Below, piece by piece: positions 13,866-26,389 of a stretch of DNA of 42,500 nucleotides. Every line of letters begins with the position of its first letter. The first letter of the stretch is position 1. Under the pieces are notes generated by a model. It did not search any database and had not been told where the DNA came from. It worked only from the letters and a program-made list of their open reading frames with translations. The position numbers and the translations under genes were made by a program. This stretch comes from Bigelowiella natans CCMP2755 (Eukaryota > Cercozoa > Chlorarachniophyceae). The DNA lies in contig ADNK01002454.1 of NCBI GenBank assembly GCA_000320545.1, positions 42,501 to 85,000 of the forward strand, written 5' to 3'.

Positions 13866-15600
13866 CGAACGGTGATAATAATGTTGCTTTGCATTTTTCT
13901 GGTCAAAGATTAAATTATGAAGGATGCAGAAATCCACATATGCTTCTGCTGTATATGAGGCAATATTTACATTATCTTTTGTATATGATCATTACGCAGT
14001 TGAGCACGAAGTAAAGCCCAAGAGAAAGTCAGCAAATCGATATGTTACACCGTCCTTTCTTATACCTCCTATCTCTGCTCCTGCAAGCGCCACTACAACT
14101 GCTTTTGAATTTATTCAACATCACGATAATCCTCGTCATAACGGAGGGAGAATGACGCCAACTGAGAACAAGACGAGGATAAGTCTCCATAGATCTTTCA
14201 GAAGTGCATGGACGAGGGTTACTACCAAGCAGCCACTACTCTACCTCTCATCCACTCTTTTTTCAGCATAAATATTACACCGGAACTAAGCAGAAAATAC
14301 ACGTTCGATGCTCAAGGGATTTTTTCGAGCTTATTTTACAAAATATGTCTTACCTTAAATATCTTTTGTGTGCATCTTAGGTTAGCGATAAGTCTCCGTT
14401 TCAACGTAGAAGAAGATTCTCCCATATGCATCAGTTTGATGGTCTGCATAATCACTAAATAAGTAATATTACTAGCGCCTATTACTTTCAGGATAACACC
14501 AGCTGTCCTCAAGAATAAAGTAACGTGTCGGTCTCCTCGTCGTTCTATATATACTTGGTACAGTTCTAGCCGGAAGAAGCGTGGATCGTCAAGTAGCAAA
14601 AGATGATGGTAGCAGTAGTGGTAGTAATGCTACTACTACCACTCCAAAAAGTGAGCCGCCTCCTTCCTCAGTTAGTGAAAGAAGAAGAGGTATTATACAA
14701 AGAAAAACACAGAATGACTAACTGCTAGCAATAACATAAGAAGACCAAAATACTGTTTGAAATGGTGATAATGCTTGGGAGATTATTGTAAATGAAAGTA
14801 TTACTTGATGAAAACTCTCAACTATGATGATGCTGAGGATGATGTTGTTGTTGATGATGATGATGATGATGATGATGATATAGTCAAGCCTTCGCCACTA
14901 GAACAACGACACTATTCCTATCACTGATATCACTACTACTGCCATAGAAGTTGTTTTCCAGAAGGAACCTCACACTTCCTTGACATTTGTGACTATCATT
15001 CAAGTTCTAATATATGTTCTTCTCGTGCAATTGCTACAAACAGCTATAATGGCTATGAAAGAAGAGAAGGTTGGTATTAGTAGAACCAGCAGCAAGCATA
15101 AAGTGTCGTACTATTATCGGCAAAAGGATTATCTTGCACACCTAGCGAGACAAGCAATCATCTCACCTCGCTACCTACAACAACGGTGGAAGAAGAATTT
15201 GAGCAGAAAGGCACTTCTTCCCCAAAGAAACCTTGATCATGTTACACATTCTTCGAATACTACAACACCTACAACTACAACAACAATAAAAGCAAAAGCC
15301 AAAAGTGCTACTGCCACTACTACAAACGCTTACAACACGGGAAGAAGGTGGTTGAATTTTGCTCGAATTTATGACTGTATGCGTTGTGTATGTTCCCTTT
15401 ACACTTTGCGTGGTTCACACATTGTAAAACGAATCGCTCGGTAGAAGTAGTAGGTAGTAGTAGTAGTAGTGATAATAGTACGAGTATAAGTCTTCGTCCT
15501 TGCTTGCTACACCATGTCGATGCACTGCTCTTTGTTTTCTTTCTTTCAACGACTCACCCCTTCTCTACTTTCCTCATAATCCTCGCATTTTATGTTCAAC

Positions 15601-15639
<39 letters not shown>

Positions 15640-17595
15640 TCTGTGCGCGTTAAATCAGGAGTCTTCTCGTGAGATCTAAAGAAGTATCATCATCATCATC
15701 ATCTATTGAACCAATGGTATCGGTATCACCACCTACATTTCGATGGGACAATACAACTACTACTACTACTACTACTACTACTACACCGAATACAACTGCG
15801 GAGTTGAAAGATGATCATCATCATCATGATCCTGTACCTGCCGATACTACTACAACGCAACAACGAATAATGCAAAATGTTAGGTATGCTTCATTTAGAA
15901 ACACGTAGTAATAATAAATAATATTACCATTATTTCTTATTTTAGTTTGATGGTCCTCTTGATGATGATACATATGGTGCTAGCAAAGTCCTTTCTTGCT
16001 TTTTCTTTAAACTATATTCTCTTTATCTATAAAAATGTTAAATCACTATCATTATGACCATCGTCATCATCATCAATATTTTACACTCATCACCATCATT
16101 GTCAGAGATTCGAGCCATCGTTCTTTGCAGGGTAAAGCACAATGATAATCACCATCATTATCATCATCATCATTAATCATCGTTATCATCATCATCCTCG
16201 GCATAAAATATTTATATTATAGCATGTATGTGCTGTACACGAAACTAAGCAAACAGGTTATCAGACCAAGAAAAAAAACATCAATATTATCGGTCTGAGA
16301 TGACGACGATGATCATGATGATGATGATGATGATGACAATAACGAGAAATGAGTAGATAAATTTTGGAATGCTAGTAAGCTCATGAATTGTCTTCTTCAC
16401 TGCTGATGATCAGGATCACCGACATCAAGCAGCAATGTAAAGAACAAGTATATCATCGACTCCTCCTTAAGGAGGAAAGTCTTATCTCCTAGCCACTCTT
16501 CAATCAAATCGTTACGACGAACATTAATTAGTAGTAGTAGTAGTAAAAGCAGCAGCAGCAGCAGCAATAGTAGTACAATTACGGATCAGAGAAGAGGAAA
16601 AAGAAGAACCAGGAGAACCAGCCACCGTTATAAAGACGAAAATTTGTGGGTAGGGACAATATTTTGATCATACCAAATCAAAGCAAACACTGCTGCTGTA
16701 CACTACAAAATACACACGCACATACGCACAGATATGTCATAATTACATCTGATACTTAATCATCATCGTTCGTATTACTTTTTGTTTATTTTAGATTAAG
16801 AGGGTATGGGATGAGTACGAGAAAAACGAGGAAAAGGAAGAAGAAAAGGAGCACCACAACAAGAAGAAGAACAAGAAGAAGAACAAGAACAAGAAAAATT
16901 CCAATCCTGCTGATGATGATATTCAGAGTTCTCACACTACTACCACAACACCAAAAACAGTAGTGAAAGTAGAAATGGCAAGTAGTAGTAGATCACCACA
17001 TCCATCTCTGCCATCAATGGTAACAGTATCAAGTAGTAGATTTCATCATCATCGTCCGTATCGATTACGAATACGTGAGTCTTTGTCCAAGGGAAGAAGA
17101 AGAGGAAGAAGAATAAGTAGAAAGACGACGAATCCTTTGACTTTATCTGCAGCAATTTCCAAGGAAATGAAGTCAGGTTCATCATCAGTATCTAGTTGTC
17201 GCGACGGTGCCGACGAACCATACGAAGAAGAAGAAGAAGAAGAAGAAGAAGAAGAAGAAGAAAAAGAAAGCAAACAAGCTAACAACAGCGATCATAATGC
17301 TGATGATGCTTTCAAGAAATATGACGATGCTGCTAATAGTGATAATGATGACAATGACGACGACGGCAACGACGGGAAAAAGTTCTCCTCTCCCCTACGG
17401 CTGGCTATAGCTATTGCTCACACACCACGTATGAGTGAACGAATACAGAGTAGAAATAGTACACCAACGATGAGCGAAGTTGTTTTGAAGACGACGAGGA
17501 GCAGCAGCAGTGATACAGCGCCAGCTGCAGAAAAGAACAGGTAGAGGTACTACTACTACTACTACTAGTAGTAGTAGTATCATATTGACAACACC

Positions 17596-17630
<35 letters not shown>

Positions 17631-18087
17631 TAGTAATGGTAATAATAATCGTAAGAGTAACTACAGTTTACAATGCGTAAGTAAGTTTTGCAATTTTTGG
17701 TTGACGTATATTTGACAGAATGTTTATTTGTTCCGTAACATATGCTTCTCTCTCTCTCGCTCTCTCCCTTTCTCTTTTTGTGTGTGTGTGTGCGTATGTG
17801 TGTGTAATATCATGGGTGCATTGACGAATCTGATGGTGATCATTATTAGCACAAATTATAACGATGATAATGGTGAAGAAGACCGAGCGACGGTGATAAT
17901 GAAGAAGATGATGCACAATGACGATGCGGAAGGAAAGCATAGTAGCAAAGGAATAATGGCCATGGAAAGTATTGTATTTATTGTACTGTTGCTTTCGACC
18001 TATAGAATGTTCAAATCTCTCTCTTCTTCACCTTCCTTCTTTCCTTTGTGTTTCTCTCCAATATCTCTCTCTTATAGACGCAACAGG

Positions 18088-18128
<41 letters not shown>

Positions 18129-21100
18129 GACAGACAGACAGTCAGACATAAACACAGCCACAAGCACAAACTTACCTACACCAATTAGGAAAAGGAACAG
18201 GCTATTATCAGCATCACTTTCGAAACCAGCATCACCGAGATCGTCGTTACCATCATAACCGTCGGCCTTTGGAGCGATCTGTGTCATCAAACTCACTACA
18301 TAGTAGATATCCCTACTACCATCGTCATCATGGTCATCACCATGGCACCAGTAGTGTTTTTAGTGATAATGATATTGAGAATGATGATGATGATGCTACT
18401 ATAAAATTGCGTCGTCATCGTCGTAGTAGTTGTAGTCGCCACGCATCCTCTTCCAAAGGACGTCGTAGTTTGGGAAAAAACAGTGGAATCCTGCCGCTGA
18501 GAAATAGCTACTCGACTACAGAACTTCTTATTCCAAGGGTGGGTAGTTAGTAGAATTTAGTCTGTAATAGTGAGAGATATTATTATTTGGCCAATTTATA
18601 GCTACTCCTTATTGATCTAGTCAGCATCATCATCATCATCATCATCATATTTATCTTCATCATTACCATCATCATCATTCAGAGATTACGGAGAATTCAA
18701 CTCTCCAAGTCACTTAAACAATCACTCATGCAAACAGCAGGTAATAATAATGATGATGATGATGATGATGATTACAACGAATACCATGCAGACTACTTTC
18801 ATCATTCGTTGGCCTGATTGCATTGCCTTCATCACCATCGTCATTGAGTGTTAATTAAACCATCATCGTCCATATCAATACCCCCGTGAATGCTAAAGTC
18901 GTCATCATATAATTGCCTAGACGAAATTCGTTCATCTTCGGCATCACGTCAGAATTCACGCATACAATCAAGGTGATGTTGTTTAAAGTAGAAGTATTGT
19001 TCTTTGCTTGCAGTGGGTATGCATGCTGTTACATACTATTCCTTTTTGTAGGGCAAATAGTCCAACTGTGTCATCCAGCAGATCTTCGCAGCAATCTCCT
19101 AATGTTCCTGGCCAGCTTCTTCAATTTTTACAATCTTCTCATCAAAGTAATCATCATCAACAACTTCAAGATTATCATCATCATTTTCCCAGTGATGGTA
19201 GTGCTGCTGCAGCTGCTGCTTTGGGGAAGGAAGAACGTTCCTATTCAGTATCTTCATATTCACGTAATCATACATATGCTCACGATGACGAGCAGTAGTA
19301 TTATCAGTATTCCTCCTCTTCGTGTAGTTGTAGAATTTTGAAGTAGTAGTTGCAGGGTCATTCATTGAATCATTTATTATGTCTCGTGTCGTCACTCACT
19401 CTGCTGCCGTTTTATATGATGATGCACGTAATTTCCATCTCTTCATGCATTGTCTGATTGTATCTACAATCTCATCCAACAACAGCACGTCCTCGTCGTT
19501 CCCGTAACAACCACTACTACGACGGTGCGCTACGGCATGATTCTTCTTCGCCGTGCACCACACAAAGACAAGATGCTATACAACTTCCCCAAGCTACAGC
19601 TACTACCACTACAACTACTCCTACAAAATTGAATCTTGAGAAAAAGGAGGAGGAGGCAAAGAGTGCAACTACTACGATGCGTGATGACGATGCCAAAACT
19701 CATCATACTGCTACCGCTGCTGGTTCTTTTGCTGCGAATGGTTTTGAGAAGAAGATCGCGGCTAATTGTTCTCCTGCAGATGGTTTTGAGAAGAAGAGTA
19801 GCCCCTCCTCCTCCTCCATTTTAAAGGAAAAGGAGGATGAGGTAGGTATGGATGGTTATCTCGATAATGAGGAAGATGGTTTTCATGATAATAATGGAAA
19901 CATAGAGGAAGAGGAGGAGGAGGAGGAGGAGGAGGAGGAGGAGGAAGGGGGGGGAGGAGGTTCCTCTTCCACCATTTTGATGATGGAGAAAAAGCAGAAG
20001 GATACTTTCCGAGAAGAAAAAAAGCAAGAACAAAACAAAAGAACCAAGGATGATAACAACAACAGCAATATTACTGCTGTTACTGCTGCTGCTGATGCTG
20101 CCTCGAATACTACTGCTAATGCTACTACTATTGCTACGACGAAGACTACTCGTGTGGGTGTGACAAAGGAACGTGATAAAGATGATGATGATGATGATGA
20201 TGATGATGATAATGATAACAATACAGTTACCCAGAAGAAGACTATGTCCTCTTCCGCCTCTCCCTCTTCCCCCCCCTCCACTTCATACTCCTCGCCATCG
20301 TCGCTACTAGTGCGGTGGAGATCATTCTATTTATTTTTACGGTGATAACTCTTCTACTTCTATAATACCATATTATCATTTGTAAAGTAGCTGATTTTAC
20401 ACCGTCGTATAGATAAGTTATTATGCATGGCACTACTTAAATCTTCCAACGCATCCATGACGACTCATTATGATGGTGATGATGATGAAGATGATAAGAA
20501 AGACAAATATGGATGGAAACTACTTCGATGCTGATCACGATTTGATGATGATGACGATGATACCCCTTGTCAATATCATTATTATTTTCATCACTATCGT
20601 CATCATGTGCATTTTTGTACAAATGATGTCTCAATTAGGAAACGGAGAGTTGCCATGTTTGCTCTTGCTCTTTCGATATCAAGGAATCACATATCTTCAG
20701 CAGATGAGTAATGTTGTTATTTCATGCAATGGCTACATTGTTCTCAACTTCTACTGCTACTTTTACTACTTATTTCAGAAACATTAAAAACTGTATAACT
20801 AATCAATTATTGTGATTTATGAAATGTAACATATCACACCTATAGGGTATCTACCCTAACAATACAACATTGATAATAGAACTACAATTATCTAAAAGAG
20901 GATAGAATACAATCATTTAAGTATTGCATCCATAACGTGTATAGTAGGGAGGGAAGGAAGAAGGCCAGGCGTTATTCCTCATCAGCTTCTGCAAAGATAT
21001 TGTCATCATATCAGCAGCGTATGTACAGGAAATACAACAGTAGCAGCTCAAAGCATAATGGGGGATCATATAGTCAATACTTACGCAGTAGTAATCTTCA

Positions 21101-21389
21101 CAATACCCTTCGTGATAGTACAAAGCGTGTGGTTTCGGGACTAGAAGCAGAAATAATTGAGGCCTTCAAAGCAAGGTAATGATGATGAAGAAAAGGCCAT
21201 TTTTACGATGAAAGTGAACCATTGCACTGAAAAGAAGAGAAAAAACTAATTGGAGAAAACGGATAACCTACTTCGTCCAGTGGTTGCATGATACACCATT
21301 TCTACTTACTGCTTTTGATTTTCATATTTGCCGCTAATGAGTTTGCCAATCAATGAGTATTCTTATCAATGCCTATCTATCTAATACTA

Positions 21390-21439
<50 letters not shown>

Positions 21440-21864
21440 TATATGAGAATATTAACATGTGTATCATGAAAAGGCGGAGGGCAATTAGCCGAGAGACCGT
21501 TCTAGGTAATATAATATTATCAATTATGATACCACGGAACAACTTTCATCGTCACAAAGTTGTACTATTCCCTATAGTCATTATAACACCAGATGGCATG
21601 ATATTGTTGATATTGTTTTGCAAACAAGGAGGGTGTCTTGCACGATGGCGTGTTTCCCTAATAGCATCCAAACACAATAGCTTTAGAGGTAACAACTGGG
21701 CTATAGTAGATGATGTATGTCGTCTTTACTGTAGTAGTAGTAGCAGTAGATGTACCTTCTTAGCAAGATAAATGTAACTGGTACTAGGACTACAGTCTAC
21801 TTCTTGTGACTAATGACTTCATTACTTTGATACTGGTGGTCCCGTACTTGATCCATGTTCAATA

Positions 21865-21902
<38 letters not shown>

Positions 21903-24233
21903 TTGTGTTTGTATTATCAGCTTCCATTCTTGTGTCCAAAGCGCTAAACCAATGGACTCGAGCTCTCACATATAGGATCCAAACGTATTCCAACCGCTAT
22001 TAATATATTTTAGTAGTGGTATGATTACGCCTTTGCTAACATTCTGTTGGCCATTCTTTCTCTTGATAGATCCGATTCTACGTAGCTCTATTTTATGACT
22101 GTAGCATATTATTATAGTATAAATAAGCATCACGTGTTGTTCCTGCGGATGAACTTTTGGAAAAGATGGAAAGTCAAATTTAGGTAACATTACTAGTACC
22201 ACTATTTATTAAAATAAGTCATTATCTTCCAATATAATAACGCATACGTTTGGTTGTCAAGTTGGATTTCAAATTTACTCAACAATGCATCGTAGTATTT
22301 ATTCATTTCTACCAAATCAAAACCAGATTTGCTGGAATTTATTCTTGCTTGCCTCTCCGTGCTAAATGAATGAATAATTCAAAGAATAAAGCACTGCCTC
22401 ATTTGTTGCTTCAATTAGAATCTGTGAGAAGGGTCATGCTGTACAATCATTGAGGCGTAAGGTACAAAACGATGCATCATCACCATCACCATCACCATCA
22501 CCATCATCATTAATGACGCAAAGAGAATGGAAACCAGCGAATAACAACAACTTGATATTTCCCTTGCACTAACACCTGCAATCAATCTCCTACGTAGAAT
22601 TTAAAAAAGCATTTTCTTGGAAAGTGGACGGATTTGTTGCAAGCATGGTCGCAACGAACAACAATAACAACAACAATAGATGTATAATTCATTATGATGC
22701 AAATATCTGTTACACGATTGTCCTGCCCCTTACCTTATGAAAGAACTTCGGAATATTAAAGTTATCCCTTCTTCTAATCACTTTGGCAAATAATTCAATC
22801 ATCTTGTTTAGGAGAGCAAAGAATCAATTTCTTCTTGGAAGGTGCCTTATCTGTGCATTAGTGTATATTCATAATATTGAAGAATATATTAACGTATATA
22901 GCGACAACATATATGGTATTATTCGAGAATGATGCTTTGTGAATGTGTGACTTGATGTCGTATGGTAGAAATATAATAAAAACAACTAGGAACGAAAATA
23001 CAACTTGTTTAGCTCAAGCATTCGTCGTTTCAAAATACTACGATCAGAAGATGGAATGCTTTATTTCCTTACTATTATTCAATGCAAACACACACCACGC
23101 ACGCACATGCATGTGTGCGTGCATATACATACAAATATCACAAATATCACCCGTGTATAACTATGTATAGGAAGCGCAGGGGCTTGGGAATGATGAGGTA
23201 CACCCTACTGAGAGTATAATATCATCATCCGTTTTGCTTCTATCTTATTATCATCACCATCATCATCATCATTATCATCATCGTGATTTGTTATATTGTA
23301 TCACCTGTCACACATTATTTTTCCTATAATCTTCACCATCATTTCTTTATCGATAACAAAGATGGTGATGATGTGAAATCAAATATTCACTTAAGAATTC
23401 AGAGTTACTGCATTATGATCAGGATGATGTTTGTTTGGTGGTTTGACTCCTATCGAATACGACGGTAGGAGTAGTAGTTGTAGTATGTTGAAGAAGAAGA
23501 AGAAGAAGAAGAAGAAGAAGAAGAAGAGCAAGAAGAAGAGGGTGATGGATGATGTGATGAACAACAACATTATTTTATAAAATGAAAATGCGTAATATGA
23601 AGAAGTTAGTTATTTGACGATATAGTCCATATAAGCCTATGATAGCTTTACATAAACAGCAATATTTATTCGTTCTATTTACGCAAATTTAGATTCCGTA
23701 GAAAATGCGACGAAAGGTGGCAGCGATTGCTGCATCAGGTAAGGAAAGAAGGAGTGACAATGTTCTTTCATTCATAAAGCTAATAACACCTAATTGCATC
23801 AGTCCTAATATTGACTCGTTACAGCATTTAAATCGTTCAAAATTAAAAATGACTGGAAGAATTCTGTGCGAGTGGAGGGTATAATGAAGTATTTAGTAGC
23901 ATTTTAAGTTCCATTAAAACATATGTGCTGCAGCAGCAGTAGCAGCTGTAGCAATGTAGCCAGTAGTTTTTGCCATGCAAGATCCATCTCTAATTCATCA
24001 ACTCTCATTATTTTCGCTACCATTTCTACTTTATTCAGAATGCTTTGAAGACCCATCTATACTTCAAGCCGTTTCAGGAACTTATTTTTTGGAAAACAAA
24101 GGTACAAGGCAAAGCTACAAAGACGATTTATTTGAGTTCTTATACGTCTGGTCAATATATTAGGCACATAGAAAATAGCCATAGATAGACTTTCTGTTGA
24201 GGACGGAGAAGAAACGACATAATCTTAAAAGTA

Positions 24234-24302
<69 letters not shown>

Positions 24303-24807
24303 TGTGTGTGTAAAATCGCAGCTGAAGATATGGAGAATTTATGCGCGACGACGTGTAGAAAGAAGGCATCAGAAGGTACTACGTCGTGGCTATATATGAG
24401 GATGATGATGATGATGATGAGAAATGTAACTACACCATTACTTCAAACGATTATTATATGAATGAGCATAATACTTATTCTTACACGTGAAGCAATTATA
24501 TGACATAGCTAGGTATATCAATAATGAGAACATAACGTAGATTATGTTGGTGTGCTCTTTAAGATAATCAATGAGATAGCCATAATACAAAATATATTCT
24601 CCTACATTTATTCTCTTTCATTTGTGGCGTCGTCGTCGTCGTCGTTATAAGCGAAAGGCAGATGTATTTTCCCGTTTGAGGCTTCTTCAAATGTCATTAA
24701 AGAGGTAGTAGAGGAAAAGGAAGAAGAAGAAGAAGAAGATATGCATTCGGTGATATGGGGTGTTGTTTATTTTTACCAGCAGTATTTATCAGAAAGCAGC
24801 ATGTAGT

Positions 24808-24844
<37 letters not shown>

Positions 24845-26328
24845 TGTTACTTTATCTTCATGTTTTATTCGTGCATATGATTCTCTGGAAAGAAATGACT
24901 AGATCCTATTCATTTTGAACATCTACCTATCTAAATATTTATAGGTGGTGTGGGATGATGACGATGATTCGGAAGCAGGAACAACAACTTTCTTCACAGC
25001 AGCATCTTCTAATAAGTACTCTTTATGATGGCGGGGCGAAAAACCAAAGAGCAACTATCGACGCAAACATCAAAATAGGGAATTCAGATCAAAGCAGGTA
25101 TAACTCTTAGACATCTATCAGTAGGAATACATATGAAACATGTATGCAACCACAGGTAAGACATTGTTCCTTGAAAAAGATTTAATTGTCTGCAATTAAT
25201 TTTATGTAGGGATGTTATGACGCATGATGACCTTTGTATTGAATTTATAGGCCTTGCCATTACTGTTTTCACAACTATCATTTTTAATCTATCTTCTATT
25301 CGTGATTTTCATCACGCCATCATCATCATTATCATCCTTATCATCATTATCATCATCATCATCATGATGGCTACGACAGGCTACTGCCTACTGCTACAAG
25401 GGGGGTTGCTAAAGCAACAATGGCAGATAGCAGGGTAGTGGTTGTTGTCATATTAAATGAGATATTCCCATGGAATTTTTGTCGTACATAAACAAGTAAA
25501 GATATAATAATGGTGACTCACGGCTGCTACATTGAAAAGGAAAAAGAATAATAAATTGATTAACTATCTAACAAATGCAAATTACTATGTACAACAAACA
25601 CAAATTAGATGCTGCTGCTATCATAGCCAATACTAGTGAGAATACGCACATTAAGGTTGTCATGCGCTCTCTACTGAAGCGTTTCCTTCGATCTTGGATT
25701 GATATATCTTCGGATTTAAGGAATAAGGTCAAGTTGCTGCATTGTAGTACTTTTGTATGCTTTGTTGTGGGGATAATATAATGGTATGGCATGATAGCAC
25801 GGAAGGAAAAGAAGAAAAAGAAGAAGAAGATCTGACTAACATCGTTTTATGATGCAGGAAAAGAAAGATCAAGGGAATCAACGTGCAATTGGTATTCTTC
25901 GACTAAATCAAAGAAACGAAAATCTTGAATAGAGGATGATTAACAAATGCCAATATGCATACGAACATAGTTTAAGTATTTATTTGTGATAAGTGTTTTG
26001 TTGATTTACATGAATACTAATATCCTTTGTAATACAAACGGTGAATACGTGTAATAATGATGTTCTGCGGCTCAGTAGAGGCAAAAGAAGGTCAATATCA
26101 ACACATTCGAAACGTGGAAAAACGAAGTAAGTCCTTGGACAATCGTGTGGGTAGACTGTACAGGAGAATCTGGCTACAAAGGTATGTATGTACTAAATGT
26201 TGTGGCAATGTACGTGAAATTTATAAATGTTAGCCGATAATAACGATAATATATCATGATAATAAATCAGGTGGGCGCTGGATGCTTGGAGATTTGCTCT
26301 ACAAATGAGCATGACTAAAGCTCGATAA
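3506..26328 (+). CDS. Giant SFI1-repeat (centrin-binding) protein, about 60 exons
   Basis: One open spliced frame can be followed along the plus strand from 3506 to a TAA at 26326-26328. Nearly all exon joins agree in phase; exceptions are noted in the block entries. The product would be about 3,000 residues: an N-terminal block with tryptophans every 37-39 residues in L-x2-F/L-x2-W-like motifs, a very long low-complexity region, and a C-terminal block of the same motif. SFI1 repeats form a continuous helix that binds one centrin per repeat, in spindle pole bodies, basal bodies and other centrin fibres. The assignment rests on repeat pattern and spacing, not on alignment. The 5' end is open, since no convincing start ATG was found. 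Two adjacent genes (N block and C block) remain possible, but the intron phases connect across the middle. Confidence 0.7.
3774..3816. repeat. (TA)n microsatellite in an intron of the SFI1-like gene
   Basis: A pure TA run about 45 bases upstream of the acceptor of the exon at 3861. Confidence 0.95.
6251..6322. repeat. Compound (CA)n-(TA)n microsatellite, intronic
   Basis: A CA run followed almost directly by a TA run, between exons 5872-5916 and 6457-6534. A (CTA)n run lies at about 6400-6440, just before the next acceptor. Confidence 0.93.
6551..6630. repeat. (GTA)n/(GTG)n trinucleotide repeat, intronic
   Basis: About 80 bases of TAG/GTA repeat starting just after the donor region of the exon 6457-6534. 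It is open in one frame as poly-Val, which is a repeat artefact. Confidence 0.93.
6883..6969 (+). repeat. Two-copy 44-bp tandem repeat
   Basis: Two adjacent copies (6883-6926 and 6927-6969) share TAAGATCACCACCCTCATGA and differ at a few bases. They lie within an intron of the SFI1-like gene. Confidence 0.9.
8861..21175 (+). CDS. SFI1-like gene, low-complexity central region (24 exons)
   Basis: Phase-compatible exons include 8861-9328, 9792-10342, 10870-11824, 12111-12199, 12411-12763, 12956-12999, 13327-13438, 13716-13803, 14000-14217, 14381-14441, 14570-14689, 14962-15069, an exon ending at 15347, 15659-15883, 16106-16131, 16414-16649, 16795-17540, 17850-17941, 18189-18538, 18683-18740, 18921-18972, 19052-19263, 19486-20341 and 20945-21175. 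Together about 2,100 residues rich in Ser, Thr, Asn, Gln, Lys and Arg. Poly-E runs are encoded at about 17224-17268 and 19905-19945, poly-D at about 20178-20210 and poly-S at about 12665-12705. The first exon still carries one SFI1-like core (LNTWRLALTRR). Arg/Ser-rich stretches such as SRSRFRRTHR suggest a disordered, phosphorylatable linker; that is inference. The start of the exon ending at 15347 and the ends of 14441 and 19263 are uncertain. Confidence 0.6.
21394..21432. repeat. (TA)n microsatellite, intronic
   Basis: A TA run directly upstream of the 17-nt exon at 21489-21505. Confidence 0.93.
21489..26328 (+). CDS. SFI1-like gene, C-terminal repeat block and stop
   Basis: Exons: 21489-21505 (17 nt), 21629-21688, 21921-21984, 22419-22461, 22598-22647, 22812-22860, from 23013, 23171-23197, 23394 or 23403 to 23464, 23693-23738, 23825-23878, 24039-24101, 24322-24375, 24652-24704, 24945-25097, from about 25210, one ending at 25727, 25858-25891, 26076-26181 and 26271-26328. 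Repeat cores: GCLARWRVSLIASK, ALNQWTRALTYRIQ, HFLGKWTDLLQAW, TIRRWNALF, MFVWWFDSYRIRR, CDERWQRLLHQ, RILCEWR, ELIFWKTK, LKIWRIYARRR, FLRSWIDISSDL, LYRRIWLQR and WALDAWRFALQM before the stop. The exons ending at 23464 and 25727 and those starting at 23013 and 25210 have uncertain borders. The final exons from 25858 to 26328 join cleanly in phases 1 and 2. Confidence 0.68.
24235..24311. repeat. Compound (TA)n-(TG)n microsatellite upstream of an acceptor
   Basis: A TA run passes straight into a TG run that ends 11 bases before the acceptor of exon 24322-24375, so the TG run occupies the branch-point and polypyrimidine position of that intron. Confidence 0.93.
24809..24843. repeat. (CA)n microsatellite, intronic
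   Basis: A pure CA run in the intron between exons 24652-24704 and 24945-25097. Confidence 0.93.
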
Positions 26329-26389
26329 ATATTGATGTTGGTTATTATCAACTATGTGTTTTGGGTCTTTATTATCAAGCATGTCAAGC

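Noticed and set aside
16940-17285. Minus-strand frames opposite the poly-E exon (poly-Ser and poly-Phe)
   Set aside because: They are antisense shadows of exon 16795-17540, which is supported by matching phases on both sides.
22480-22511. Short regularly spaced ATC/ACC repeats that might suggest a CRISPR-like array
   Set aside because: They are simple trinucleotide microsatellites without unique spacers, in a eukaryotic intron.
3861-22860. Similar peptides FFLDGAL (3861-3896) and FFLEGAL (22812-22860), suggesting a transporter motif
   Set aside because: Phase chaining selects other frames at both places (FLLGWCI and FLLGRCL), which fit the SFI1 repeat. The resemblance comes from related repeat units read in a shifted frame.
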